Source: a virus. From it: DNA of 64,000 nt. The stretch spans positions 1 through 64,000 of IMG/VR virus record IMGVR_UViG_3300021962_000066; one strand, 5' to 3'. The notes under the pieces were generated by a model that was not told where the DNA came from, did no database searches, and saw only the letters and a program-made list of their open reading frames with translations. Of the stretch, positions 31,279-41,052 are shown piece after piece (position 1 is the stretch's first letter; every line of letters begins with the position of its first letter). A program made the translations under genes and the position numbers.

Positions 31279-32250
31279 TTATTGAGTTTCCGAGTTATTC
31301 AATAATACTACTTTTTCTTTAAAAATCTTTAACAAGCCGTCACAATTGCAGCTACCGTGTGGGCATTTGACAGGCGTAATTGCTGTAATCTTTTTAAAGT
31401 AAAACGGGTCAGTTACAAGATTAACAGGTTGATCAAAGCATACTCTATGAACGACACCATCGTATGAGATCTCGTAATTATTATTCCAGCAACTCCATCC
31501 CTTGAACCCCGTTAGTTCACGTTTAAAGAGATTGTAGTCATTGTACATAACCTTATCGCCCTTAACATCTTCAAAGGTGAAGTAGTTAGGATATGCGTTA
31601 AATCGTTTAAACTCATTATAAAATTCTTCGCTATAGTTCTCAGGCACATGTACGTCGCCGTTAGCATATAGGAAGTGTGGGTGTATCTCGATACCGCTCA
31701 TCTCTTCAAGACTATCTACAAATTTATGAATCTTAGGCCATAATTCCTTTTTTGGATTTAGCATTACATTCACCTTACATCTAAACCCCTTGTCCTTAAT
31801 AACTCTAATATTGTCCAGTAACCGTTTAAAGTCTTCTCCGTATTTGGATTCGTATTCAGTATGGAAACTCCACAAGAAGTACATGTTGTTATAGTACTTG
31901 TGCTTTCTAAAAAAATCCGTATCTTTGGATCCATTTGTAGTAATATACAATCTACCGTCCGGGTGTTTAGAAATAGCAGCATGACAGCCTTCTATTAACT
32001 CCTCGTAGCGAGGGTGGAGAGTAGGCTCTCCGCCTAAGAGACCCAAGAACACTGGTAGGGTTGCTCTACCGATACTGTTGATGACTAGTTGCTGCTTATC
32101 CCACCTATCTATCCTGCCCCACTCATCGCCATACTCCTTCATCGCATAACAATATGAACATTTAAAGTTACACTGGGTACTTACATCCCAATGAATATAT
32201 AGTCGTTGTACCTTATGACCGGAGTCATATTGCTTGATAAAATCTGTCAT
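31279..32250 (-). CDS. Radical SAM protein with C-terminal Cys cluster (323 aa)
   Basis: QCNFKCSYCYA (Cys27, 31, 34), LGLLGGEPTLHPRYEEL, and C-terminal SCWNNNYEISYDGVVHRVC plus KCPHGSCNCDG. Same architecture as the downstream 305-aa protein: core TIM-type barrel, then an auxiliary cluster domain. Its start overlaps the GT2 gene by 26 bp. Confidence 0.9.
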   Translation of the reverse strand: MTDFIKQYDSGHKVQRLYIHWDVSTQCNFKCSYCYAMKEYGDEWGRIDRWDKQQLVINSIGRATLPVFLGLLGGEPTLHPRYEELIEGCHAAISKHPDGRLYITTNGSKDTDFFRKHKYYNNMYFLWSFHTEYESKYGEDFKRLLDNIRVIKDKGFRCKVNVMLNPKKELWPKIHKFVDSLEEMSGIEIHPHFLYANGDVHVPENYSEEFYNEFKRFNAYPNYFTFEDVKGDKVMYNDYNLFKRELTGFKGWSCWNNNYEISYDGVVHRVCFDQPVNLVTDPFYFKKITAITPVKCPHGSCNCDGLLKIFKEKVVLLNNSETQ

Positions 32251-32884
32251 CTTTATTATAGGTATAGAAACTTATATTATCACCACCGCTTGTGGTCTGT
32301 ACCCAGCGCTCACCAATAATATACTTAATAGTTGCCGGTTGAAGGGAATGGAAAAGCTCTATGTCGTTATTAATATTATTACCGACCGGAAACGACTTAA
32401 TTAATGATTTTCTGAACAGTATCTGACCGAGTTGAAAGTCACGTGGGGTATATTCTTTCAGGAATTTCGATAAGTCAGTCACTTCAAATAAATGTCGGTT
32501 TGACTTAGTGACACGCTTATATGCACAATAAGGCCCGATCTCAGCTATCAGCGGTTCCGAGACATATTCCAGATAGTTAACATCCGACTCGAAGTCTAAA
32601 TTATCAAAGAAGTTTCTTTTTATGTAGTCATCATCTTCTAAGAAATACACGAACTCACATAGGGACTGATCAAACAGAAACCTATATAAATTGGAAAGGT
32701 CACTATCTCGTTTGTAGTGATATGATATAGGTATTGCAGTATTATAAATTTCGTCGATATCATTAGAGTCGTTGTTTACTATGACTTCGACACCGGGCGG
32801 CACTTTGCAGGCTAATATACTTTCAATACACCGCTTAAACAGCTTTGGTCTATTGTGGGTTAATATTAAAATGCTAAGTTTCAT
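32225..32884 (-). CDS. GT2 family glycosyltransferase (219 aa)
   Basis: Begins MKLSILILTHNRPKLFKRCI, the GT2 opening strand and loop, with VEVIVNNDSND and the metal-binding YFLEDDDYIK (about 81-90). Transfers a sugar from a nucleotide donor. Lies between two radical SAM genes, overlapping by 4 and 26 bp. Confidence 0.85.
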   Translation of the reverse strand: MKLSILILTHNRPKLFKRCIESILACKVPPGVEVIVNNDSNDIDEIYNTAIPISYHYKRDSDLSNLYRFLFDQSLCEFVYFLEDDDYIKRNFFDNLDFESDVNYLEYVSEPLIAEIGPYCAYKRVTKSNRHLFEVTDLSKFLKEYTPRDFQLGQILFRKSLIKSFPVGNNINNDIELFHSLQPATIKYIIGERWVQTTSGGDNISFYTYNKDDRFYQAI

Positions 32885-33888
32885 TTTCTATATTTTACGT
32901 GATCGAGGCCATCATAGCATGTAGTATTGATGCAAACTACATCTGACTTCAAGAATGCATTAACATCAATATCGGCTAAGTTTGCCCCGCGTATTTGTTT
33001 ATTATAGTCATCATTACAGTGATAAACCTGTAAAGTATGGTCAATAACTATATTCTTTTTGCCACACTCACACCACATATGTTTAAATTTCGTATGTATT
33101 TTGCTAGCCTTTACCTCGCTGTAGTTTTTCACAGTACCATCAATATTAAAGTTCCAGCCTTCTTCGAAATATTCTTTAAAGTGTGGATATTTTCTGGTAA
33201 AGTATCTATACTCTAAACTCTTACCATTATCATCTCCTCTTAAATAGTCATCAGTTAGGTGCACCTTATAATCTGGTAAGTTGAGAAAAGTTAAATTTTC
33301 TATCTCAGTAAATTTCAGCTTTATCTTGCCGGGGAATCTACTATTTAAAAGATTAAACTCAGATAGAAATTGATCCTCTCTACCGATTTCTGTACTAAAG
33401 AAGCACAACCCCATAGCATTGTATTTGTTGCTTAGATACAGTTTTTTTGAAAACTCATCGACCGACTGCTTACCTATATGATAGCTACTGCAAATGTCAA
33501 TTTTTGCCGTACAGGTAGTAGCTGTTTGTAGAAATACCTCTAAACGGTCATAAGCAATACTTAAATTTGTCTGGGTTTGTAGGAAGAGTTCTCTATCGGA
33601 AAATATCTTTATAAGTTCAAAGTGTAAATGTTCCCAATATCTGCTTAGCGTTGGCTCTCCGCCATAGAAGTAGAAAAACAACCGCCTTTTGCTCACGGGT
33701 ATTTGAGACAGTTTAGAAATTACTGCTGCACAGTCTGCCTCAGACCACTGCGTAGACGTGTTGTTATACTCATTACAGAACCAGCATGCGTGATTACACT
33801 TGAATGATGGTTTTAAAGTGACTTTCAGATCATACTCAGGGAATTGAGCAGTCTTTATTATCTCAAACTTATGTATTAAAGCAGACAT
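32881..33888 (-). CDS. Radical SAM protein with C-terminal Cys cluster (335 aa)
   Basis: KCNHACWFCNE (Cys31, 35, 38), FYFYGGEPTLSRYW, and C-terminal MWCECGKK ... VYHCNDDYN ... VCINTTCYDG. It shares the core and the cysteine layout with its paralogues, but the sequences have diverged enough to expect different substrates or positions of attack. Overlaps the upstream gene by 20 bp. Confidence 0.9.
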   Translation of the reverse strand: MSALIHKFEIIKTAQFPEYDLKVTLKPSFKCNHACWFCNEYNNTSTQWSEADCAAVISKLSQIPVSKRRLFFYFYGGEPTLSRYWEHLHFELIKIFSDRELFLQTQTNLSIAYDRLEVFLQTATTCTAKIDICSSYHIGKQSVDEFSKKLYLSNKYNAMGLCFFSTEIGREDQFLSEFNLLNSRFPGKIKLKFTEIENLTFLNLPDYKVHLTDDYLRGDDNGKSLEYRYFTRKYPHFKEYFEEGWNFNIDGTVKNYSEVKASKIHTKFKHMWCECGKKNIVIDHTLQVYHCNDDYNKQIRGANLADIDVNAFLKSDVVCINTTCYDGLDHVKYRK

Positions 33889-34828
33889 TCTGTATAATAT
33901 TAATTATGCTATCATCGCTCTGAAGCGATACCGAACTAATGTCTGTGTCTATATCAAGCTTTCGATATTTTAACCCGGTGTCTATATTTAAATATGCCTC
34001 GTCGATGTTATAATAGATAACATCTTTACCGTAATGCTTACACTCAGCAATAAATCTCGGGCTACAGTCGAACATTGTAGTCGTCGGAGTATATATGTAT
34101 GTTGAAAACTTACTAAACAGATCTAAAACAGGTGCAGATAGAAAACTAACCTCAGTAATATGCTTAAACTTATCGGTGTATGCTTCAGGGAATGATGTTA
34201 TAGCTATAAATTTTTTAAATTGAGGGTAAAGTTGAGACATCTGACAAAGGATTTCGTCAGATATGGCTCTACAGTTCTTAGTACAGTATAGTAATGCAGT
34301 ATCGACCTCTGCTGATACTGCAGACTTAAGCTTAGAGAAGAGTATTTTTTTCCTGTAGTCTATTGCAATATTAATATCTTTTGGCGTGCATTTATATACC
34401 CGGTTATCCTGTAATAGGGTTATATTATTATACCGCAGGTCATGAAACGTATCTAAACGTGAACACTTAAACGCCAACACGTTATCGAATATTAGTTTTA
34501 CACCGAAGTGTTGAAAGTTTCTATTTAAGCCGCCATCAACGAAGAGAATATTCTTGCCCTTTAATATTTTTGGTCTAGATGCAAAGTAAGTATTATTCCT
34601 TATATCGCTAACCTCTCTGCTTGTTACATTATACTTATCAGTAATGATTGACTCAATTTCACTCCAAGTGAAGTCTTCTCCTATGAATATGCCAGTTTTA
34701 TATCGCTGTGAAAGTATGAAGTAGTAGTCAAAAATTTCATAAATATGCCCGCATATTCCGTGATTATTGTCAGGAGGCCAGGTAACTGATAAAAATATAT
34801 CATAGTTTGCATCTAATACTTTAATCAT
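33869..34828 (-). CDS. Putative glycosyltransferase-like protein (319 aa)
   Basis: No named family recognised with certainty. The two-halved alpha/beta layout, the GKNILFVDGGLN segment and the C-terminal SPRFIAECKHYGKDVIYYN, which resembles the donor-binding end of GT-B glycosyltransferases, make a GT-B enzyme plausible. Overlaps by 8 and 20 bp with radical SAM genes on both sides. Confidence 0.5.
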   Translation of the reverse strand: MIKVLDANYDIFLSVTWPPDNNHGICGHIYEIFDYYFILSQRYKTGIFIGEDFTWSEIESIITDKYNVTSREVSDIRNNTYFASRPKILKGKNILFVDGGLNRNFQHFGVKLIFDNVLAFKCSRLDTFHDLRYNNITLLQDNRVYKCTPKDINIAIDYRKKILFSKLKSAVSAEVDTALLYCTKNCRAISDEILCQMSQLYPQFKKFIAITSFPEAYTDKFKHITEVSFLSAPVLDLFSKFSTYIYTPTTTMFDCSPRFIAECKHYGKDVIYYNIDEAYLNIDTGLKYRKLDIDTDISSVSLQSDDSIINIIQNVCFNT

Positions 34829-35846
34829 ACATACCGGATCTATAGAAGTTAACTCGTCTTATCTTCTTGCCCGAGACGGGGTATACCGGTGCATCTAGCT
34901 TCTTTTCAATCCCGTCACAAATATAGTAAAATTTACAGGTAATACAACTGTTAGGCTTTTTATAATCATTTGATCGATCTTTTGCAGCAACATCATGCGC
35001 TATTAAAATCTTCTCATTCTCAGTATACGCTTTAGATACATCTAGCGTACCACTATACATCTCTTTATTCCAATCATACCTATCGTATATGTGTTGATAC
35101 TGATTACATACGTACTTTTCGTAGCCAATCATATAGCAATACGGGGTATATCGGACATTAATAGTCTTTATATCGTCTTTTATAATGTCGATACACTTCT
35201 TAATATGGGTTGTGAGGGTTAAATAGTCAGCCTGTTCAAAATTTTTATTATCCTCCCAATAGTTAAGAGTAAGAAAATTAATCTCAAGAGGCTTAATTGA
35301 TAATAGAAGCTTACTGTACTCTTCCAACCCTTCGCAGTTCTTTTGATAAACTGTGCAATTTATTCTGACAATAATTTTATGTTTTTTAGCATTGTCGATT
35401 GCTTGGAGTATCTTAATATAAGAACCCTTTCTATCAGTAATCTGATCGTGTACCTGTTCGTTAAATCCATGGAGACTAAATAGTATCTCTTTTAGTCCGT
35501 GTTCTTTCGATTTCTTAAGAAAGGCTTCATTAGCAAATTTATAGCCGTTACTAAGACAGCTAATATGTTCAAATCTTTGATTACAGTAATCTAGGAGCTC
35601 AAACCAATCTTTATGTACACTTGACTCACCACCTGAAAGATCGACCTCAGTAATACCATATCGGTGTAGATAATCGACCCTGTCCTTAATTACCGATAGT
35701 GGGGTATTTACATCAAGACGGTCCTTATAGTAGCAAAACTCGCAATTATAATTGCAGAGTGTACCTGTATCTAATTTTGCTCTGTTACACCGTTTTGTAT
35801 CAAAATCTATATCTATGCCGTGAGTACTAATGACGTTAAGATTCAT
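34821..35846 (-). CDS. Radical SAM protein, most divergent of the five (341 aa)
   Basis: The ATG at 35,846 is preferred to a TTG nine bases earlier. TLCNYNCEFCYYK (Cys31, 35, 38), VDLSGGESSVHKDW, and C-terminal SCITCKFYYICDG (CxxCx6C), a SPASM-like end. It lacks the GGEPTL form of the others, so it is a separate branch. Among known radical SAM enzymes this looks nearest to SPASM/twitch-type; substrate unknown. Overlaps the upstream gene by 11 bp. Confidence 0.88.
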   Translation of the reverse strand: MNLNVISTHGIDIDFDTKRCNRAKLDTGTLCNYNCEFCYYKDRLDVNTPLSVIKDRVDYLHRYGITEVDLSGGESSVHKDWFELLDYCNQRFEHISCLSNGYKFANEAFLKKSKEHGLKEILFSLHGFNEQVHDQITDRKGSYIKILQAIDNAKKHKIIVRINCTVYQKNCEGLEEYSKLLLSIKPLEINFLTLNYWEDNKNFEQADYLTLTTHIKKCIDIIKDDIKTINVRYTPYCYMIGYEKYVCNQYQHIYDRYDWNKEMYSGTLDVSKAYTENEKILIAHDVAAKDRSNDYKKPNSCITCKFYYICDGIEKKLDAPVYPVSGKKIRRVNFYRSGMYD

Positions 35847-36549
35847 TGCAAACAAAATCCGGGGCAGGCAATAAAAGCGAAGGCCAGAATGAGGTTAATG
35901 CTTTAACGGTTTTGAATTGGGTTAGATCAACTTCTTGAGGCACATCTCGAAACATTTGCTTGATTATAGCTATATCAGCAATATCGCTCGACAATGAACT
36001 AGTCAATGTCTCCTTCTCTAGGTTATCTAACTCCTGTAGATTCTTATTTCGATGCTCACGTATTAACTTCATCCAGCCTACTCGACACTGATTTAAAGTA
36101 GTCTCGTCAACTGATTCACCCTCTATATCTCGCTTATCATCTATGCCTAGATGCTTGCAGAGTATTAGCGGGGTTCTGTAAGCATTCGGATTTGTTCCGA
36201 ATATATGATTAAACGTATCAATCTGAAATAATCCGGTGTATAGCTTAGCCTCAGTATACCACCTAGTGAAGATCTGTTCGCTCTTTTCGAAAAATTCAGG
36301 GGATTGTTTAGAGTAGAATTTAGCTATGTCCTCACCGAGTAGAGGTACGGTTTGACCACATGACATAAGTATACCGATATTATCACTATTGACCTCCACC
36401 TCACGCTGTAAAATTTCATCAAAAAATCCGTTATTTGAGTTGTTGCCCTTCTTGACGTATATAAAGCGCTCTATATGGTTAGTTCGAACACCAATGACGC
36501 AGTGGGTATTATCATTAACGCCTCTTGCCCAGTTATGAATTGTATGCAT
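35836..36549 (-). CDS. Unknown protein leading the biosynthetic operon (237 aa)
   Basis: First gene of the overlapping operon. Unrecognised; residues 60-150 are helical with several Trp/Tyr, and the C-terminus reads SFWPSLLLPAPDFVCNES, a compact hydrophobic end with a Pro/Cys tail. Could be an enzyme, a carrier or the modified substrate itself; none is shown. Starts 3 bp after the structural gene upstream. Confidence 0.6.
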   Translation of the reverse strand: MHTIHNWARGVNDNTHCVIGVRTNHIERFIYVKKGNNSNNGFFDEILQREVEVNSDNIGILMSCGQTVPLLGEDIAKFYSKQSPEFFEKSEQIFTRWYTEAKLYTGLFQIDTFNHIFGTNPNAYRTPLILCKHLGIDDKRDIEGESVDETTLNQCRVGWMKLIREHRNKNLQELDNLEKETLTSSLSSDIADIAIIKQMFRDVPQEVDLTQFKTVKALTSFWPSLLLPAPDFVCNES

Positions 36550-36552
36550 ATA

Positions 36553-37131
36553 CTAAGATCTTTGTGTACCGTCAATATTAACCCTCTTACCAGTCGCTCC
36601 GCCGTATGGTACCTCGATGGTAGTGGCTTCTTCCGCTCCGGTTTTATTGTCTCTAATCGTAACTGAGTAGGTACCAGCATTTAAAGCAGATTTAGTAAAG
36701 ACGGTTTGTGTATCGGGGTTTATGGTAACCGCCGGATCAGATCCTACTGTGATGACGGCCAGACGTGCACTAGCAAACTGTGCAAACGAAGTTTGCGATA
36801 TAGTGATTACAATCGTCCCATTATTAAGAGTTTTGTATTTCGATGGGGTTTCCGGCGTCGACGTGATCAGCGCCTTCAGTATCTGAGCGCCTTTAAACTC
36901 ACCAAAACTAAACGGTTCACCCGGAGTTAAATTTTCAACTTCACCATATTGAACAAACAAATCGTTAATTTCAGAGATCTTTGAATTAGATCTATTTGTT
37001 TCCCTACTAGCGAGCGAACTTACATCGCTGCCCTGTAACGTCGCATTTAAACTACGCGTAGAGGTGGCCGCAGCACCTACGGAGATGGGTGCTGCGGCGT
37101 CATTTGGTATTGCTGTACCGGCATGTGGCAT
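36553..37131 (-). CDS. Probable virion protein with Ig-like C-terminus (192 aa)
   Basis: N-terminal half is Ala/Ser/Asn-rich and helical; residues 85-185 have an alternating beta pattern ending AGTYSVTIRDNKTG and TTIEVPYGG, like a phage Ig-like or carboxypeptidase-regulatory-type domain. Probably a tail or fibre component, upstream of the biosynthetic operon. Confidence 0.6.
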   Translation of the reverse strand: MPHAGTAIPNDAAAPISVGAAATSTRSLNATLQGSDVSSLASRETNRSNSKISEINDLFVQYGEVENLTPGEPFSFGEFKGAQILKALITSTPETPSKYKTLNNGTIVITISQTSFAQFASARLAVITVGSDPAVTINPDTQTVFTKSALNAGTYSVTIRDNKTGAEEATTIEVPYGGATGKRVNIDGTQRS

Positions 37132-37157
37132 ATTTTAATTATGTATTATTATATTGA

Positions 37158-38042
37158 TTACTCACTATACTCAACTTGTATGTATATATCGTCTGCTACA
37201 TATGGCATACCCGGACCATATTGTGTAGTAATCAGAGCACCAAGACTACTGTATGTAGAGAAGAGTGTTGAGGTAGTGGATAAATAGTTGGCTACGTTTA
37301 TAACATCGCCTTCACTTAAAGTGATAGCTGATATAGGGTATGCGCTAGATGAACTCGAGGATAACCCCATATAGTAAGCACCAGATACGTTATAATCTAT
37401 AGTAACGTCATACCCGTTAATATTAACGTTCTGTACTTGGAATACTTGATTACTTAAACTCGTAGTATAACCGACATAGAATCTCTCGTACGCTATCATA
37501 GCGCTATCCATCTGAACATTCAGATAGTTATTATACTTAGCCTCAGATTTATTCTTTAAGTCGACGATTATTTGACGACCAAAATCTGTTATTCTAATTC
37601 GGGCATTCTTAATCTCTGCTGTAGCACTGTTTGGACTATATAAAGTGAACGGATGAGTAACTGTGCTAAGATTGTCGGTCTTAGTTATAAAGCTATACGC
37701 ATTAGCGGGTCCTCTGAGGCATATAGTGTTAGGGTTTGCAGCGGAAGTACCGCCCGTACCGGTGGAACTTAATGAGAACTGCCCGCTAAAATCGAAGCCG
37801 ATTCCTAATTGAGCATCTTTAATACCAGATACGCCCGAGACCGAGCTATAGCACATGCCTGCAGACAAAGTGTACCCGTCGGGTGCAACTCTATAATACG
37901 GTAAAAATCCCAATACAAAGCCACCGTCTATAACATTATTAGTACTATATGCCTTATAATCAATAGTTATCGTTAGATCTTTACTGTATACGTCAAAGAT
38001 CTTAGTAAAAACTATTGATTCCTGAATTGGTGTAAATGGCAT
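37158..38042 (-). CDS. Probable fibre protein with lectin-like beta sandwich (294 aa)
   Basis: Beta-rich, Ser/Tyr/Gly-rich. GGFVLGFLPYYR, LGIGFDFSGQFS and ITDFGRQIIVDLKN follow the strand pattern of legume-lectin/concanavalin-like folds, which bind glycans. No certain family. Likely a receptor-binding or baseplate decoration protein. Confidence 0.55.
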   Translation of the reverse strand: MPFTPIQESIVFTKIFDVYSKDLTITIDYKAYSTNNVIDGGFVLGFLPYYRVAPDGYTLSAGMCYSSVSGVSGIKDAQLGIGFDFSGQFSLSSTGTGGTSAANPNTICLRGPANAYSFITKTDNLSTVTHPFTLYSPNSATAEIKNARIRITDFGRQIIVDLKNKSEAKYNNYLNVQMDSAMIAYERFYVGYTTSLSNQVFQVQNVNINGYDVTIDYNVSGAYYMGLSSSSSSAYPISAITLSEGDVINVANYLSTTSTLFSTYSSLGALITTQYGPGMPYVADDIYIQVEYSE

Positions 38043-38051
38043 ATATATAGA

Positions 38052-41039
38052 CTAATTAAATGTTAAGAAGTCGTTAGCTACAGTAAAGCTTGCAGAGCGG
38101 CTAGGTGTTAATGTCTTGGTAAATATAATATCGCTATAAGCGCTATTACCGAAATTTTCAGAGTGTAAAAACATATCCGGCTTATAAACGTGTGCACTTA
38201 AATTATATAAGGTTGAGCTCAGTTTAAAAGTAAACTCAACATCATAGAACATATTAGACGGATCTTTGCCAATGTACTTTAATATATACTTACCGGTATC
38301 GTATCCATAACTCAATACCGGTCTTTCGATGAGAGTAAAATTAATGAAAGGTATGTAGTTGCCAGGAGAATAGCTGGATAAAGATGATAGCGAGAAGAAT
38401 CCAATATCTGCAGGACCGGAGCTAAGCGGTGGGTATACTCTCTGTATACTCTCGCCAGTATACTTGTATATATCAAAGTAAATCGCTCGTGAATTGGTCG
38501 CGCTCGCAGCAGGTAGTATATTAGTTTTTGCAACATAAAGTGAATCCTTTACTTCATCGTACCAGGTGTTCGAAAAGTGATTATACTGGTTATTATCCCC
38601 TCTAACTAAATAATTTATCTCCCCGCCAAACGGCAGGTACTTCTCGGTGGTGATATTATACTTTAACTTATTAAAGGTTAAATAATTCTCCGTCTCTATA
38701 ATTAGAATATTATTAACCACGTCAAAGTGCTTAACCTTTACGCGAAGCTCGTTCGCCACGGCGATCGGGTACTTGGTAAAGATATCGTTGAGTACAGTCG
38801 ACGCGTGAGCTACGATGGTATCTCCTGCATTTCTGAAGTACATGGTACCGTAGACATTATACTGATCGTGAAAGGAGATACTTGCTGATAGTTGCCCGGA
38901 GGCAGATGAGAACGTAGTAGTGGCTGAGGGAAGCGTATTATCTAAATACACGTTTTGATTAAAGTAATCTCTAGTAATAATGATCGGCGAAGCATCTTCA
39001 CCGCGGTTTAAGAAAGGACCGCAATCATTATAGCCAAATCCTGATAGAGGGAACGCGCTATAAATATATGCCCCTGATACCTGGCATTCTGTAGTATCGT
39101 TATCGATATAAGCAGAAGCATACGAGTAATCAACGAAGTTATAGGAACGTAGGGTTACTAGCGGAGTAGTTGCATTAAATAGTAAGCTATCGCTGACTAC
39201 GAAAGTGAAGCTTAGATCAGCCTTACAGAATTCTAATTCAGGAAAGAATCTAGCTCCCTTTACTATATAGCTTACACTTAAGCCAGTGAAGCCGGCTGTA
39301 TTCGTATCGAGCTCTATTATACCTGAAGCAGGTAGGTTCCAAGTACCGCCTGATATAGTCATGAATTCGTTACCATTTAACTCAAGACAATAAGAAGTCG
39401 GGCCTAACTCGATCTGTCTAATACTTTCAGGGTCCTTTGCCTTATATATCTCTTTATATAATCCAAAACTATTACCATGTAGATCCTGCCTAAATTGTAC
39501 CTGTGTTTGATTGTCAGTGAATAATAAGTAATCTGTTCGACTACCTATCGGCTGAAAGTTACTCGAAGTCTTGGGGAATACATCGTTATTATCCCATATT
39601 GTTTTCTTGGGACCCGCGAAGAAATCGTAACTATCAAAAGCTCTCGATATACCGGTAGGATCGTGATTTAGTGATTCAGATCGAGATTGGTATCCCTTAA
39701 ACTTGGTTATAAAATCGGTAATCGCGTTACCAAACCCGGCTGTATTAGTTATAGAGTTCTTAAATTGAGATACTATCTCAGTGTAACTGAAAGGATTATC
39801 AATTAAGGTTCTGCTTAATCCGGCAATATTGCCATACTTATTTGGATCCGGAAAAACGTATATTTTACTTTTTTCGAGATCATTAATTGAACCTTCGATA
39901 TCAAAGGCAATAAAATTTTGTATGCCCTGTTTATCTGCCTTAAAGAAGCCGCCGATACTCTGTAACGTTGCGAGTTTCTCACTTTCGATCTGTAAGATCG
40001 TTGGAAATCTTCTATTTAGATAATTACTGAATTCGTTTGCTTCAAATAGCTTACCGTAGGTAAATTGTAGTTGATCGTTAGTAGAGAGATAGTAGAAGGT
40101 AGTGCCTGAAAATGTTTCAAGCGTATCTTTCAGGATATTCAGGTTTAAATTACCGGTATCGAGATTATTAATTAGACTAGTAAAATTCTGATCCTTTAAG
40201 AACTGTAAGTCATCACTAGTAAACTTAAAGTCAATAGCAAAATTAGTACCCAACGACTCGAGTATGATCGGGTACTTCTCGATCTCTTTGATAATACTAT
40301 TATCGAAATCTAAGAATAATTCCGGGTCAAATTCGTAACTATTACCGTCAAAATATGTCTTGCGATCGCCCGTAGCATCATAGGCAGATACAGACAATGC
40401 AGGATTTATGTCATAATAGTTGGTCTCAGTATCATACAGCTCATCAAACGATACAGAGAAAGTATTCTTTATATCAGCTTTAGTTATCCCCTCTTCTTTA
40501 AAAAGCTTATTAATCTTTGGGTCGAGAAAACTACTCTCAATAGTCTCGCGAATAATTTTATCAAATGAGTAATTAGAGCTCTTAAGATTATGTCTATAAG
40601 GGGTAGACTTAATCTCATCACGTGCCGACGCATAATACAAGCATATATCTTTTATCTTGCGAACAAAGAGAGGTATAATTGCAGCTACTTGCTGTGGGTC
40701 CGTATAGTCAGCATTGGTTACAAATCGCTTTTCATCTGCAGTTAGAAAGTTAACAGCAATATTTCTAAACAGCGATACGTATAAGTCTTTTATGGTGTCG
40801 CTGTTTACTGCCTGTGTATCGATGTTAACCTTTTGCCAGTCTAAGATATACTCCTTATATTCTCGAAGAAGAGTACGAGGATCATTCTCTATATTGACAA
40901 AGTACTGAACCCATTGTAAAAAGGCGAGAGGCGACAACTTATCAACAGCGTTAGGGTTATTCCTATCCACCACTATTGATTGTTGTACCGTTAGATCTCT
41001 AAGATCAAGATTTCCAGAGTTTGCGATGCCGACTTCCAT
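38052..41039 (-). CDS. Large baseplate/tail structural protein (995 aa)
   Basis: Length is close to T4 gp7 (about 1,030 aa) and the gene follows the gp6-like gene after one interposed gene, but no gp7 similarity is recognised. The N-terminus is helical (FLQWVQYFVNIENDPRTLL), the rest beta-rich with many Tyr/Asn. Probably a baseplate wedge or fibre-attachment protein. Confidence 0.65.
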   Translation of the reverse strand: MEVGIANSGNLDLRDLTVQQSIVVDRNNPNAVDKLSPLAFLQWVQYFVNIENDPRTLLREYKEYILDWQKVNIDTQAVNSDTIKDLYVSLFRNIAVNFLTADEKRFVTNADYTDPQQVAAIIPLFVRKIKDICLYYASARDEIKSTPYRHNLKSSNYSFDKIIRETIESSFLDPKINKLFKEEGITKADIKNTFSVSFDELYDTETNYYDINPALSVSAYDATGDRKTYFDGNSYEFDPELFLDFDNSIIKEIEKYPIILESLGTNFAIDFKFTSDDLQFLKDQNFTSLINNLDTGNLNLNILKDTLETFSGTTFYYLSTNDQLQFTYGKLFEANEFSNYLNRRFPTILQIESEKLATLQSIGGFFKADKQGIQNFIAFDIEGSINDLEKSKIYVFPDPNKYGNIAGLSRTLIDNPFSYTEIVSQFKNSITNTAGFGNAITDFITKFKGYQSRSESLNHDPTGISRAFDSYDFFAGPKKTIWDNNDVFPKTSSNFQPIGSRTDYLLFTDNQTQVQFRQDLHGNSFGLYKEIYKAKDPESIRQIELGPTSYCLELNGNEFMTISGGTWNLPASGIIELDTNTAGFTGLSVSYIVKGARFFPELEFCKADLSFTFVVSDSLLFNATTPLVTLRSYNFVDYSYASAYIDNDTTECQVSGAYIYSAFPLSGFGYNDCGPFLNRGEDASPIIITRDYFNQNVYLDNTLPSATTTFSSASGQLSASISFHDQYNVYGTMYFRNAGDTIVAHASTVLNDIFTKYPIAVANELRVKVKHFDVVNNILIIETENYLTFNKLKYNITTEKYLPFGGEINYLVRGDNNQYNHFSNTWYDEVKDSLYVAKTNILPAASATNSRAIYFDIYKYTGESIQRVYPPLSSGPADIGFFSLSSLSSYSPGNYIPFINFTLIERPVLSYGYDTGKYILKYIGKDPSNMFYDVEFTFKLSSTLYNLSAHVYKPDMFLHSENFGNSAYSDIIFTKTLTPSRSASFTVANDFLTFN

Positions 41040-41052
41040 AGTACTTTAATAC

